Assembly (NCBI GenBank): GCA_012845835.1
Contig: JABAKD010000002.1
Span: forward strand, 2,930,001-2,994,000
Direction: 5' to 3'
Origin: Undaria pinnatifida
Lineage: Eukaryota; Sar; Phaeophyceae; Laminariales; Alariaceae
DNA length: 64,000 bases
In this document: one piece after another, positions 1 through 12,500 of the stretch
Layout of the letters: every line of letters begins with the position of its first letter
How positions within the stretch are numbered: position 1 is the stretch's first letter
Made by a program: the position numbers and the translations under genes
The notes under the pieces: model-generated
Database searches by the model: none
What the model was told of the DNA's origin: nothing
What the model saw: the letters and a program-made list of their open reading frames with translations, nothing else

Positions 1-264
1 CAGGGAGGTGCGCTTGACAAGAAATAGGTACAAATGCATGTTAGACGCAGGACCTGTTCCATTCGTCTACGTCGGATGAACAGCAGGACCCTTAGTGGAG
101 TTATATCGATCTCGGCCCTGCGTTCAAATCTTGTTTCAATTTCGAAATCTTGGGTCAATGTTTCCTGGGTCGGGTCTTTGTGTGCCAGCTGTTCAAGAAA
201 CCTGACGAAGACGCAAATAACCTACCGGTATGCCCTTCTTCACGAAATGCCCTCTAAGAGCAAA

Positions 265-340
265 GACTTTCTAAACGACGGGGCGGCCTTAGCCCCAAAT
301 CGTCCCAATTTTGAATGGCCATTTTATTTTGACAATCATT
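265..340 (+). repeat. Possible fragment of miniature element family 3
   Basis: A short stretch including ACGGGGCGGCCTTAGCC and CAAATCGTC...TGGCCA resembles the interior of family-3 copies near 33.5 kb. No ends are present. The rest of 1-560 shows only a short TA-rich run near 408-428. Confidence 0.25.
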
Positions 341-562
341 ATCTTCTGTTTTCTTGTGCATATACGTAACCCACGACACATGCTGCGGGGGTATTTTAAA
401 GGTGCATATATGATATATATATATATATTTGTTTCTGAGGGTGGTTTGAGGAGTTCTGAACCTCGACGAGCTCACAACCTGATATTTCTGTGCGCCGAAT
501 TGGATGTGCAACCCGGGGTGAACGTGCAAACGCAGGAATACAACGAAAAAAAAACACATTGA

Positions 563-1814
563 AGACGCGTGCAACGATTATAGTCAGTGATGGGAAGTAC
601 CGCAGAAAAAAGACTTTACCTACCGGTAATTTACCGCAAATCACCTTTTGTTTTCACCTACCGGTAATTACCGCGGGTGTATACGGGGACGAATATGCCC
701 CGTTCCCGGGATTTCCTACACTTCTTTGGTCCAGTGATGGTTTGCATCTGTCTCTCTTTGTTGTGTCTCGGTTGACCGGTTGAAAGAGCCTCTACACGTC
801 CCATATACGCATGTATAACGTACTATGTACTATGTGTGTGTGTTCTATATTACTATAGTGCTCCTGTGGTACCACCGCTGCTGCCACCACGGTAGTTTCC
901 CACTAGTTTCTACTTTGTGTCCTCGTGTTTTCAAAATTGTTGTTCATATTTTTTATTTTATTTTCCGGGGCAAAATGAAACAAAGAAACGAGCCTGACAC
1001 ATGTGGAGATGCGGGTTTTCTGTTATCTGTGAACTGCGTCGAAGGCTATAGGCTATACACGTAGTGCTTCGAAAACGAAGGGTACTTTTTCTTTTTTCAT
1101 TCAGCTGCTTGATTTTTTTCTTTTATTTGATGCAAAACGCAAGAACAAACATGATGAAACAAAACCAAAACCAAAAACCAATAACCAACGACGAACGCGA
1201 AAACATCATGTCGTCGTTGTACGATTCCTCTGTCTCATCGCGCAAGGTTGCCCACTATCCCGGGCACACGCTTGCGCTCGATGACGTCAGGCTCAAGCGA
1301 GAGTGCGGACCCAAGAGATCCCCAAGAGGAAGATGCCATGATGTTTGTCTTGTTGCTGTGTGTGGTGTGCTCCTGTGGTTTGAGTCGTGTGGTCTGCTGT
1401 CTGCTGTGAACTTGAAAATTTTGAAATCAGCTGCCCGCCAAAAAGAGGGGGGCCCGCGGGGAACAGGGGGGTACCTAGGTGAAAATTACCCCATTTTTTC
1501 ATGTTACCTACCCCCGAACATCGTTACCGGTAATTACCGGTACCCCGGTACTTCCCATCACTGATTATAGTCTAGAGGTAACACTTTTCGTCTGAAATGG
1601 TTCCTGAATAATGACGGCGCTTCTTGACCCGAAATTGCGGGAAACTGGCCATTGTGTTCCATTGTTTTCGTTGTGTACCTAGGCTACTGGTACCACGGGA
1701 TTTTCCATCATGTAGCAGTTTAACTTTCCACCCAGACCAGTGTTTGGGAGAATTTTTAGGCTCCCAAATTGAGGGAGTTTAGAAAATATGTGGTGCACCT
1801 CTGTCGTAGCACAC
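563..1814 (+). mobile_element. Miniature element family 3, copy 1 (split by the hAT insertion)
   Basis: The left end is at 563-584 (GACGCGTGCAACGATTATAG) and the rest at 1572-1814, ending CACCTCTGTCGTAGCAC. With the hAT element removed, the copy is about 265 bp and aligns along its length with the copies near 33.5, 51.2 and 54.3 kb. Confidence 0.75.
585..1563. mobile_element. Non-autonomous hAT-type DNA transposon
   Basis: 979 bp with 18-bp perfect terminal inverted repeats starting CAGTGATGGGAAGTACCG, flanked by the 8-bp duplication ATTATAGT (577-584 and 1564-1571). CAG-TG ends plus an 8-bp duplication are the mark of the hAT superfamily. Both subterminal regions carry several copies of TACCGGTAA, likely transposase-binding sites. 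No transposase-like reading frame is present. It is inserted inside a family-3 miniature element, so it is the younger of the two. Confidence 0.85.
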
Positions 1815-2550
1815 GGCAGCACACGCAAACAAGGACAGCACAATATTCGTAGTACCTGGCACTCTGTTGCAATGCACCGCTATTATACTGGCGGACTGTG
1901 CTAGGAAGGCTGGCCGAAACACGACAGTACCTCTCCGTAAGTACCAGTTGTTCAGTATCTTCCAAGGTGACACATCTGTGCAGTGTCGTACACTGCACTC
2001 GTTGAAGCTATGATTAACTACTGTTGTGTTCCTGCCACGGTTTTGGCTTGCCATGTCAACTTTTAGGAAGAATTTCAATCGGCATCCTTGTGGACAAGCT
2101 GTGGCTACAACTATCTTATACTTCGTGTCGTGTTAATTGCTTGTTCATTGCATTGCGCATAAGATTCAGCATTCCCACTTTCTGGTCGACCTTCACCGTG
2201 GTTGTCGAATTCACCATGTCCGTGTTTCCGCTCGATATTTTTATTGCACGGGAAAATGTCCTTCCGAATGTTTTCTGGTATAAACTCGGGGGTTCTCGCA
2301 CCCGCAGCATCTCGCAGGATATTGGATATGGGATAAACCGAGCGAATCTCCACAGGTTGTATACAATTGAAAGCTGATCCACGCATGTACCCTTGAATGT
2401 TCGCCTGCATACACAGCGTAGAACGGCACAAATCACGGTCCTGAGCACGTCGCGACTCAACAGGCAAAAATCGACAAACCCGACGCCCACGCGTTTGCTG
2501 CTTGCTCCTTTGGTGCTTCGCGCGTAGTCGTCGTCCGCTCCACGAGTAGC
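1815..2550. other. Unassigned interval left of the family-1 cluster
   Basis: About 740 bp between the family-3 copy and the family-1 cluster. Open frames exist on both strands (up to 166 codons, 2111-2611 minus) but none has a GGA repeat, good splice sites or a recognisable domain. I expected further 5' exons of the beta-helix gene here and did not find them. Confidence 0.5.
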
Positions 2551-2805
2551 CGCACGGTGTATGTCGCACTTGTTGGATAAACTTGCAATGTACCTGTCCG
2601 ATTGAGCTCAAGTGAGGAGGTACCCGTTAGTCATTAGTCGAGTATTTTCACGAGTACACATTTCTGGCTAGACAAAGGCATAAAAGCTTGGCCGGGTTGT
2701 GCGAACGAATGCCTTCAAAGTCAATTTTCGGGTGAGATATTGAGCTCCTCATGTTAAAAGTTCAAGAACTCTCTGCTGCCGTTCACACCCGTATCGTGGG
2801 ATGGG
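2551..2805 (+). mobile_element. Miniature element family 1, degraded copy
   Basis: Shares the interior markers GTCCGATTGAGCTC, GGGTTGTGCGAACGAATGCC and GGGTGAGATATTGAGCTCC with the other family-1 copies. The left terminal repeat is degraded (CACGGTGTATG), and the right one reads CGTATCGTGGGATG. Confidence 0.65.
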
Positions 2806-2827
2806 TCCCACCCAGCCCACGACATAT

Positions 2828-2931
2828 ACGCGTGAAATCACTTGACTAACCGGTAGTTCCTCGCTTGAGAAGCTCGATCGGACAGGAACATTTTTAGTTA
2901 TTCCAACAACTGCAACCCCTACCGTGGGATG
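2828..2931 (-). mobile_element. Miniature element family 1, half copy
   Basis: Only one end is present, running from GTGAAATCACTTGACTAACC to the intact terminus CTGCAACCCCTACCGTGGGA. It lies between two other family-1 copies in opposite relative orientation. Confidence 0.65.
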
Positions 2932-2995
2932 ACTCCCCACGCGCTTTCGGCGAGTTCATACTGTTCCCAGTATATTTCTCATTATGGTTGGGATC

Positions 2996-3279
2996 CAATC
3001 CACGGCACGGTAGGGGTGCACAGCATCATCGATAAGTCCTTGAGGTCCTCCCATGAGGGACTCAATGTGGCTCACCCGAAACATGATTTCGAAGGCATTC
3101 GTTCGCACAACCCGACCAAGCTTCTACTACTATGCCTTAGCCCTACCTAGTAGTAGTCCTAAAACTACTCGTGAAAACTTCTTGACTAATGACTAGCCGG
3201 TAGTTCCTCACTCGAAGAGCTCGATCGGACACGAACATTATTAGTTACTCCAACAACTGCAACCACTACCCTGGGATGA
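2996..3279 (-). mobile_element. Miniature element family 1, nearly complete copy
   Basis: About 284 bp, from CACGGTAGGGGTGCACAGC to CTGCAACCACTACCCTGGGA. The interior has GGCATTCGTTCGCACAACCC and GAGCTCGATCGGACA, the reverse complement of the copy at 6.9 kb. Confidence 0.75.
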
Positions 3280-3531
3280 CTCTTGGTGTCTATGGACTGC
3301 AGCAGTTGCTACAGATTCTGCCCAAAACGAATTCCCTCTAACCACTTCAAGTCCAGCTAAACGCGCGAACCGCCTTCATCCAACTCTCGAGGGCCTAGCC
3401 CACGATTATCCATCCATGACGATAGTCACGGTACGTCATGGTGCTAGTCTCCAGTAATCGTCGGGTCTCTTGTCTGTAACGCTGGGGATCGTCCGTTTTC
3501 GTACTCACTCTTACATGCCGATGTCGTCCAG

Positions 3532-6500
3532 GATCGGGTTGCTGCTGCCATGTACGTGGCTGGGGGGGCCACAGCTACGTTCGAAGAAGCTGTAAACTTC
3601 ACCGCCTGCTCCATAGTGGTGAGAAAGAAAACCGTTGTCCATATCATACCCTTCGCTCGACAACCACTATACGACATGCCCGTCGACATGGGAGTTGATC
3701 CCTCGTGGTTTTGGTCAGCGCCTCGCCCCTGCTTTCGACAGGAGTTATACCTCGCAGTTTTGGGTCATGTGTAGTACTGTTATTTGGACTGCCGCGCAAT
3801 TTTGTCGACCCAGACGAGTCATCGCGCTTCGGTGTTTATTTCGATTTTGAAACCTCTAGACTACCTGTTGATTGTTTTGAAATGTCCTTACCGCTTCTCT
3901 GCATACGCTCATACCCCTGTATGGAACACGAATAATCGGGTATGGCGCTCCCAGTAATTCGCAGGGTGCCGCCTCTCACCCGTTAATGGCCCTCGGATCT
4001 AGCTCGGTGACGCCACGGTTGCGGTATCAATATCGCTCGAAAACGCGTTTCATTTGATCACCCAGTAGCTGATGGCTACAGGCCCTAGCTGTACAAGGTG
4101 CCACACTGAAGCGTACACCAGGGTAGCGTCTAGTAGTAACGATATTGACGTGCTTGGTTCCACCTCACCCAACGCGCGATTTTAGGAGCAATCCGGCTCC
4201 GGCTGGAGCGGTGGGGCTATCTTCAACAGAGGGAACCTCGAGTTCATGAGCGACGCAACGTTCGTCGGGACAACCGAGGTGTGTGTGCGCGTCCGGGGAT
4301 TTCTCATACGCGGCTTCCTTGATTCCGTCAGGAACTCACGAGTATTCCGTTAAACCAATGAAAATGGCCGAACGGATACCGATGATCTGTGGGATTCGGT
4401 TGACGGAATAAAACGTGTGTCGACCAAGGCTACGGTAGGGGGGGTATCCCCATTTTCAGTGGTGTGTTTGAGCCAGTCGCACGAGTGACTCTGTACCTCA
4501 CGGATGAAAATGGTTTATTAATAGGCAGTTATTTTGGCGCAGCTTAGATCACTTTTGCATTGCGTATTGATTTCGTGGATGTAAAACTTGAAGAATACGT
4601 AAGATCGCATAGGAACAAAGGGGTTACTCGCGCGAGTGACCCCTGCCACTGAAATAAAAGGCCCAAAAGGGGACCCCCCTACCGTAGCCTGGGTCTGTCG
4701 TTAAATGGAGGGGCGGCTACTTTCTGCGCTAGGCATTACATGCTTTGGCTTGTTCAACATATTTTTATCTTGCAAAACAATTTCGACTCGCCCCCGCCGG
4801 GAAAAGCCTTCGTTAAGATGGATCCTTCGCACACTGTGTTCTCGATTCAAGAAGACGTTAGCCGACTGTTTTACGGTCGAAGCTATAACCCTACGTCGTG
4901 GGTATTCTGTTAACCGGTTTCCTCCTACCCGTGTGTCGCACGCTCACTTCGCACACACATGATTCCTACTCGGCACATGCGCAGGGCGGGGCGATATTCA
5001 ACACCGGGAGTTTGACGGTGAGAACCATTCGTTTGGTACACTTTTAATCAAAACATCACATGGCGTAGCGTATAAAATATAAAGTATGTTTGCCCCAATG
5101 CTGATGTAGCCCAAAGAGACTGGCAACCTCGTCAGTTGAGAAAACTCGCATTCACCTCTTGTTACCTTGGTGTTAAATGGCTACCGCAATCATGCAACGC
5201 ATTAACCACGGACGAAGGAATACGGAAACGGATTCGCATTCATGGCATCCCAAAGCTGGCTTGGCAAGTCAATGGCCTAGCTCACAGTTGAATATGTTCG
5301 GCGTTTGGCTATTACAAAGTATTCATCTTTCTCCAGTTCTCCCGGGACTCAGGGCCAATGTTGGATCTGCAAAAGTTGCCGTAGGCTCGAGAACAATATT
5401 CAGGCACGTGACCAGTTATCGCTGTGTACGTAAAGTCGTGCTTGGACTGCGAAATCCGTAGTGTTTGCTCCACCTGTACAGTCTATGTGGCAGGTCGCCC
5501 ATGCAGTTGGACGGGACTCAATCTGAATAATGTTCGTGATGGACATTTACCCGGACGGTAGTTGAAAGGACTGTCCTTTACAAATGCTGTAGTTTTCCTC
5601 TTGTGCCTTCATTGGACCCCCGCTGCCGCTTCTTACGCTTGCAGTTCGCTGGAGACGCCAGGTTTGAAGACAACAAGAAGTCCAATGTGAGCTGGGGATT
5701 CTTGCGAAACATGCAACGTGTTCTTCGCAAGTGCCCGTGCGTTGTTTCTTACCAGTCTTGGAAACATTTGCAGTGTTGTATCGATAGTGCTCACTTCAGC
5801 CTCTTTAACCCACTGTAGACGTACCACAAAAACAGAAAAAAAGGAGGCAGTGCGGCACAGTTCGCACGTTTTCCATTCAGTGGACAAGGTAACGACGCAA
5901 GTGTTCGCGTCAAACCCTGATCCGAGTCACACATCGTCTATGACCCCCTTCCGAAGACTGACGTACGCGTGCCTAGGTTCAGGGGTTTGGGGTTCTGTCC
6001 CAAAAATTGCGGTGAGTTTCCACGCGCATATAGGTTCAGACGTTTTGAGCATACCAGCCCATGCAGAATATGACCATACCTTAACGTGCACCGCAATGAG
6101 CAGATGTTATCACCCTTGGTTGTTGATATCGCATTCGATTTGATTATTCACGACAATGGTGTGGACTTGATACTCATTAATTTGACCGTGACTCCATTCG
6201 GGAGTAATGGCGGCCTTCGCGAACGACTGAGATATGGGTACCGAGCGATACGCCGCGCCAGGTTCCTGCTCACTGTTCCCAACAATGTTTAATCTTCTAC
6301 CTGAAGGCATTCAGGGACGGGGGCGGTGCCATACACACGGAAGACGGGGATATTACATTCAAGGGCGCAGCGAGTTTCATCGGAAACGAGGCAGAAGGGT
6401 CCTATGAAGAATATTCGGAAGGCATTGTGTACAACGGGGGCTATGGAGGCGGATTGTTGATTGGTGTCGATAACGGAAACTTCAGCGTGGTGTTTGAGGG

Positions 6501-9500
6501 TCCAGCGTTCTTCAGCGGCAACAAGGCTATGGTAAGAGGAACCGCGGGGATAATGGATACTGTCTACTTCATGATGTATAATGGACCTACGTCCGATAGC
6601 AGATCAATGAGTTGGGCTTCTCAGATGCGGCATGTACGCGACCTTAGTTTCGGTGAACAGGGCAATGCCTTCCGTCGAACCGCGATGCAAAAACAGAAGG
6701 AAGTGCGCTGTTAAGATTATATGTATGATCTTCCTTTTTGCGGTCGTCTGGCGTTTACTGACTGGAGGGCACTACGCTAAATACTCTACGCGCCTGACAA
6801 GAGAGTCAAATCCACCTGCGTTGCCCTTCAATTATAATGATGGCGTGCAAGACTTGACCATGATATACTTGCCGCCCTCCCCTCCTCCACCATTGTTGCA
6901 TCTAGAAGTGACCAGACTATTGCTAGTAAATCGAGTCATGCAACGGTAGGGGTTGCAGTTGTTGGATTAACTAATAATGTAATGTCCGATTGAGCTGCTC
7001 AATTGCGAAACTAGCGGTTAGTCATTGGCCAGGTAATTTCACCAGTATATTCGGTTTTAGGACTACTAAGTCGTGGAAGCATGGTCGGGTTGTGCGAAAC
7101 GAATGCCTTCGAAGTCACTTTTCGGGTGAGATATGGAGCTCCTCATGTTAGGAGCTCAGGAACTCTCTGCTGCACCCTTTCGGTGGGATTGACCAAACAT
7201 ATACTATATACATTGGATGATATATATATACATACATATTTCATTCGAAGCTGTCATGAGATGAAAAAAAGCACGCAAAGCAAATGAACGCGGATTCAGA
7301 GGTAGACGGGGTTCATAATAGGAATCAGCTCGCCCTTCATACGAGTCACCGAACGCCCTACAAGGCGCTTGCCGCTTGGTGCACGCGATGTCTGACCACG
7401 TGAGGTCGATTGTAACCCGACGTCTTCCATCCCAGCATAGTCGAGAAGAGGATGTTCAGATGCCATAACACTACGGCTATGATGGAATGCGTACACCCCT
7501 CCCCCCCCCCTCCCGCCAACGCCGCCCCATCGCCATTTATGACCAAAATACAACAGGAGGGAGCAGCTCTTTTTTTTTCAGGAATAGGTTATTACTCCAA
7601 CGTTGGATCGGTCGTGTTCGAAGATCTTGTCACGTTTGAGGACAATGTGGCCATGGTAAGACTATATTCTACTTTATTCTAAGTGATGTTAATAACGTAT
7701 GTAGGGGTCGTGTACGTGAAATACTGCCGTAGATCGCACATGTCATCGCTTGCATGGTGCAAGAACTAGCTCATGCAAAGATATATGTCTTATGGCATTA
7801 TGACGCCGTTCAGACTGAGAAAATCACAGCAGGTTCGCATCGGTATGCATTACCATAGGCCTATTTGTAGTGCCCACGTTTTTTTGCCGTTGTGCTTCAA
7901 ACTCAACACAACATTTGACATGAAGCCGCATAAAGATCACATGAGTTACCTCTAGTAACCTCGCCGCGTTCAGTGATTTGCGCTTGATTGCAGCTTCGTG
8001 GGTGTCGATAGTCCTGATTTTCGGGCAACAACGAACTGTGTAGCGCATAGCAGAGCCCTCTTCGTTATGTACCGGTAGACGCCACCCGCCCGAATTCGGA
8101 AGTTGTCCGTACACAGTCTTGATTAAACCAATACACGTCGATTCATATATTGTAGACTATGGTTGCCGCATGTATAAACTGCTTCAAAAGTTCGAGGGAC
8201 CGTATGCGACATAGACGGTGCAAGTGGCCGTAGGAGGTCCGGTGTGCATGTATTTGTAGCTAAAATTTGCTAACAAAACTAACGAGTTTACATCCAGCAG
8301 TGAAAGCGAAAGGTCGAGCCCTTTTGGCTTTGGCTATCACAAGTTCCACAGCTACAGGTCACTTGACCGTCTGTCCTTCCATCAATCGCTAACAAATACA
8401 ATCGTCATAGGTTGAGCTGGCGTGTGATGCGCAGCACACGAGGGCAACTATGATTCGCTGAAGCGTAATATCTACCTCGCAGAGACATGCATTCACGCAC
8501 ATGTTCATTCACCCAACGTTCTTGCCAATGCTTTAATCTCGGCGCAATGTGAACGAAAACAATTTTACGTAAACTCCACAGTCCGTTGGCGACGCCTCTG
8601 GCGGAGGTGCCATGGCAGTATACGATGGAGTCGTGGAGTTCGAAGCAGGCGTTGTCGCTACGGGAAATATTGCGAAGGATGGTGGCGTCTTCAAATTGAT
8701 GACAAGGTGAGATACTCGGTGCAGTAGAGGCATCGTGACCTGTGCAGCCCCGGCATCGCTCGTGAATTTTAGATCGGGATGGACCTGCAGTGCTTGACGC
8801 CCCGGCTTGTTCGTAGTAGGATATTTACCGTCACTTAAGCCGTATGTGGAGTGGTCTGTTGCATTCACCTCGAATAACGGAATACTCGGACAGATAACCC
8901 ATGCTATGCATGAGCCCCTTCTCTCTTGGAACTATTTCGCAACTTCATGGCAGTGACGCCGTGATCAACATAGAAGGACCTGTAACGATGACAAACAACG
9001 AGGCCCGCTACCGGGGAGGCGCCATTTGGAACGCAGGAAACGTGAAGATACCCCAAGACGCCGACATTTCCGGGAACACGGCCCCCACGGTGAGGTCCTG
9101 TTCGGTGTCATGCGCCGTACCATGTTCATTGGCTAGAATGCGTGTCATCTTCCCGTCAAACCTGGTAAATTTTCCACATCGCGAATCGTGCATGTGTAAC
9201 TAAAGCGAAACTCCGTCAGTTCTGCTTCCACTGAATCATGTACTTCTCGAACCCCTACAACTATATCACATCGCGAATCGTGCATGTGTAACTAAAGCGA
9301 AACTCCGTTAGTTCTTCTTCCACTGAATCATGTACTTCTCGAACCCCTACAACTATATGTGGCCGCTATCGATTCGCCCCGCCCTTCCCCCAACTTTCTT
9401 GCTGACCCTCTCCGGGTCAAACGAAACCCACTCAATAGTGTCCGGGAATCAAGAACTTCGAAGACTGGGAACGGGATTTGCCCATTTATAGCAGAAGCTG

Positions 9501-12500
9501 GAGTGAACCGGACGGTTCTGTGGAGTTCACCGGTGATGGGTCCACGTTTTCAGGCAGCTCCGTCGACCTATGTTATCTGGGGGAAAATGTCGGCACAGAT
9601 CCGGACTTTCAGTTGACGATTGATTCCGATGCGGCCGATTGTGACGCGCTGTTTGGAGAAGGGACGACGCTAGGCGGTTACTCGGTTTTGACTTGGGACA
9701 CAAGGGTGGTATCCGAGGTCAACTTTGCGGTCGGTTCAGGCGACACGTTCGACGTAACATGCGCCAACCAGTCGGTGAGTGCACACAAGGACGTACAAAC
9801 ATTAAGAGCGCTCAATTTCGCATACTACGTCTACGTTCCTTACCCAGATTGTGTTGATGCACGCGGGGGCATACACTTGAGAAGTCCACGAGCAACGTGA
9901 TTACTGTACCATATGGTAAAGGCAGAACAGTTTAACAAAGGGGGTACCGTATATTTCTCCACCACGTTTGAAAGTTGACTGCCGAAACTAGGTGCTCACG
10001 GAACGCACGGCCGACAGGAACCCGATTTCGGTCTTTTGAATAATCTTAAACAACGGCTATTCATTTAAAATTACTACCCCGAAATTACCTCGAAAAGACA
10101 CTGTATTTTACCCGAAACGCAACAAACATAAAACGAAACGACACCAGGGTTGAACAAGTGACACCGAGGTAAAAGGAACTTGATAATACCATGCACACAC
10201 GCATTATTATAACACGCGCACATACATGCACTATTGCCGTGAGCCTTTACACAAAGCTAAACATTCACATGCTGCCACATTAGTCCCGCGCGCGGGAGCA
10301 GAAAAATGGCGGGTTCTCGCCCATATCTCGCTTCACAATAGAAACTGTATACTTTTGCTTTTACGGAAAGTTGCGCCTTGACGAGGTATGTTCAAATACG
10401 GGTTAAAAAAAGAATGCCATGACCTGTACATCGAGCCCCAAAACATTGACCAATTTCTACCAGGGAATCAGATAACTCAAGCGCAGCGACGAAAATAAAA
10501 AGCTGCCTGGATTGTTCGACTCGCCTGAAACAGAGCTGTACGGCTAAATATTTTAATGATTGTGAAAATACTTGCCTACGTCAAAGCAAATCAAAATGTG
10601 GATGCTGGATTTTGGATAAAATATTCATGCCTGTACTGTATATCGTGAAACGTGCAGCAAGTAACTGATTCTACGATGGACCCCCCTCCAAACCAGCGAT
10701 TTTCGTTAACGAATGTGTCATGGCTGCTCGACACGAGGAAGGGTGCTATTAATATAACAGTCTCCACATGTTTGTTTTTTTGCAAAGGACTATCAAACAA
10801 TGACATTAGAGTGGCAAGGGGCACTGTAATTTTGAGAGCTGGGTTCAAAAACGGCAATTTCGCTAGAGAAAAGTGGAGTGGGCTACCGTGGAACGAGTCA
10901 AACCGTTTGGGGGAACCAATGCCGGACTATTACTCCGTACGGTCCCCCGCGAGGCAACATCACACGGTCGTGTAACCTCCACACTGACACCACGGTATTG
11001 TTTTTAATTCTACCTTGTCAGATCATCTTCGTCATGGGAGGTGGCGACTTGACCGTCACATCTACGACCGACGCCATGGTCTTTTCCAACATCCGCTTCG
11101 AGATTGGCGGCTACTCGAACCTCTACTTCGACGTGCCAGACCTGACGATGACGGGAATTAGCAGCTCGGTGAGAGGGATGCCGCGTTATGCCGAAATACA
11201 CCACAGCTATACCGCTACACTTTATTGATGTGCCCGGATGGGAATGCGGAGACGATTGTTCGCGTATCTGGCGGAAGTGTGGGAAAGTTGGCAGCTGGGT
11301 GTTCTCGCTTAGGTTTAAATTTCGTCGCCAAAACGAAGAAAATAGTGATGGGGAGTACGTAGGGCCTTGGAACCTCTGCAGGGGTGTGTGTATATGTGAT
11401 GCACTGTGGAAAGCATAAACCGGCATGTTTCGCGTAAAATGGAGCGAGCACGTGACCGACACGTACGTTCTTCAACACGGCCGCGCCGCATGTATGCCTC
11501 TCTCCTCCGAAGCATTAGCCTTAATCCAGATCAAGGCTGCGGTATTGCAGTATCAAACCCCCAGTTTTCACTACCGGGTCAACGCCAAAAAAGGGTATAC
11601 CTCTCATCAAGGCTACCATACAGTAGTATCACACCCCCAATTTCCACTACCGGGTCAACGCCAAAAAAGGGTATACCTCTTATCAAGGCTACCGTATAGT
11701 AGTATCACACCCCCAATTTTCAATACGGGGTCAACGCCAAAAAAGGGTATACCTCTTATCAAGGCTACGGTAGGGGGCTACCCCCAATTTGCACCACCGG
11801 GTCAACGCCAAAAAAGGGTAAACCTCACAATACGGAGCAATGTTTGATGTGTACTAGGGCGGAGATGCACCAATTGGTTTCTGCAGATGCTCGCTTGAGG
11901 AGAGCTCCATACCTTCTTAGACCCACAAAACAATATTGAGCAGAGCGAAAGTGCAATACGATGCAAACCATCCGATGAACAAACCCGTGGCCAAGGTATA
12001 CAAAAGGTTCATTTTCCAAAGAGCCATCCCCCGGTATGGGTGCACAGCCTCATCGATCAGTCCCTGAGGTCCTCATACTCGTATGATGATCTTGATATCT
12101 CACCCGAAACCTGACTTCAAACGCATTCGTTCGCACAACCGGACCAAGCATTTATGCCTTAGTAGTCCTACCCAAATACGTACTAGTGAAATTACTTGAC
12201 TAATGGCTAACCGGTAGCTAGTTCCTCACTCCAGGAGCTCAATCGGACAGGTACAGTAATTTAGTTAATCCAACAACTGCAACCCCTACGGTGGGATGTC
12301 TCCGAAATACCGTTGAAATTCCGAAGATGTTGGGTTAAGGAGCCACGCCAATCAATCAATCAGAAATGTGTTTTTCCAACAAATGCTACCTGTATCGTAG
12401 CATGCGCGTCGAGTAGGGTTTCGCGTGGAACGTGTGAGAGCGATACTGCTGCGTTACTCGCCATAAATCGACTGATACACGTGGTGCTTGGTCGTGTTTT

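Larger units (their letters stand above)
3532..9609 (+). other. First beta-helix module of the Pmp-like protein
   Basis: Exons 1-8 and the first half of exon 9. At least six GGA/GGG-type repeats are visible, from GGATATFEEAVNF in the first exon to RGGAIWNAGNVKI in exon 8. The module closes in exon 9 with a cysteine-containing segment that starts CPGIKNFEDW and runs about 57 residues. The same kind of segment (CPDIKNYDTE) ends the whole protein in the last exon, so this looks like the former end of a stand-alone unit. No counterpart of the entry segment that opens the second module was seen upstream of 3532. Confidence 0.65.

Noticed and set aside
12388-12412. TGTATCGTAGCATGCGCGTC resembling a family-3 end
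   Set aside because: Short match only; no partner end within 300 bp.
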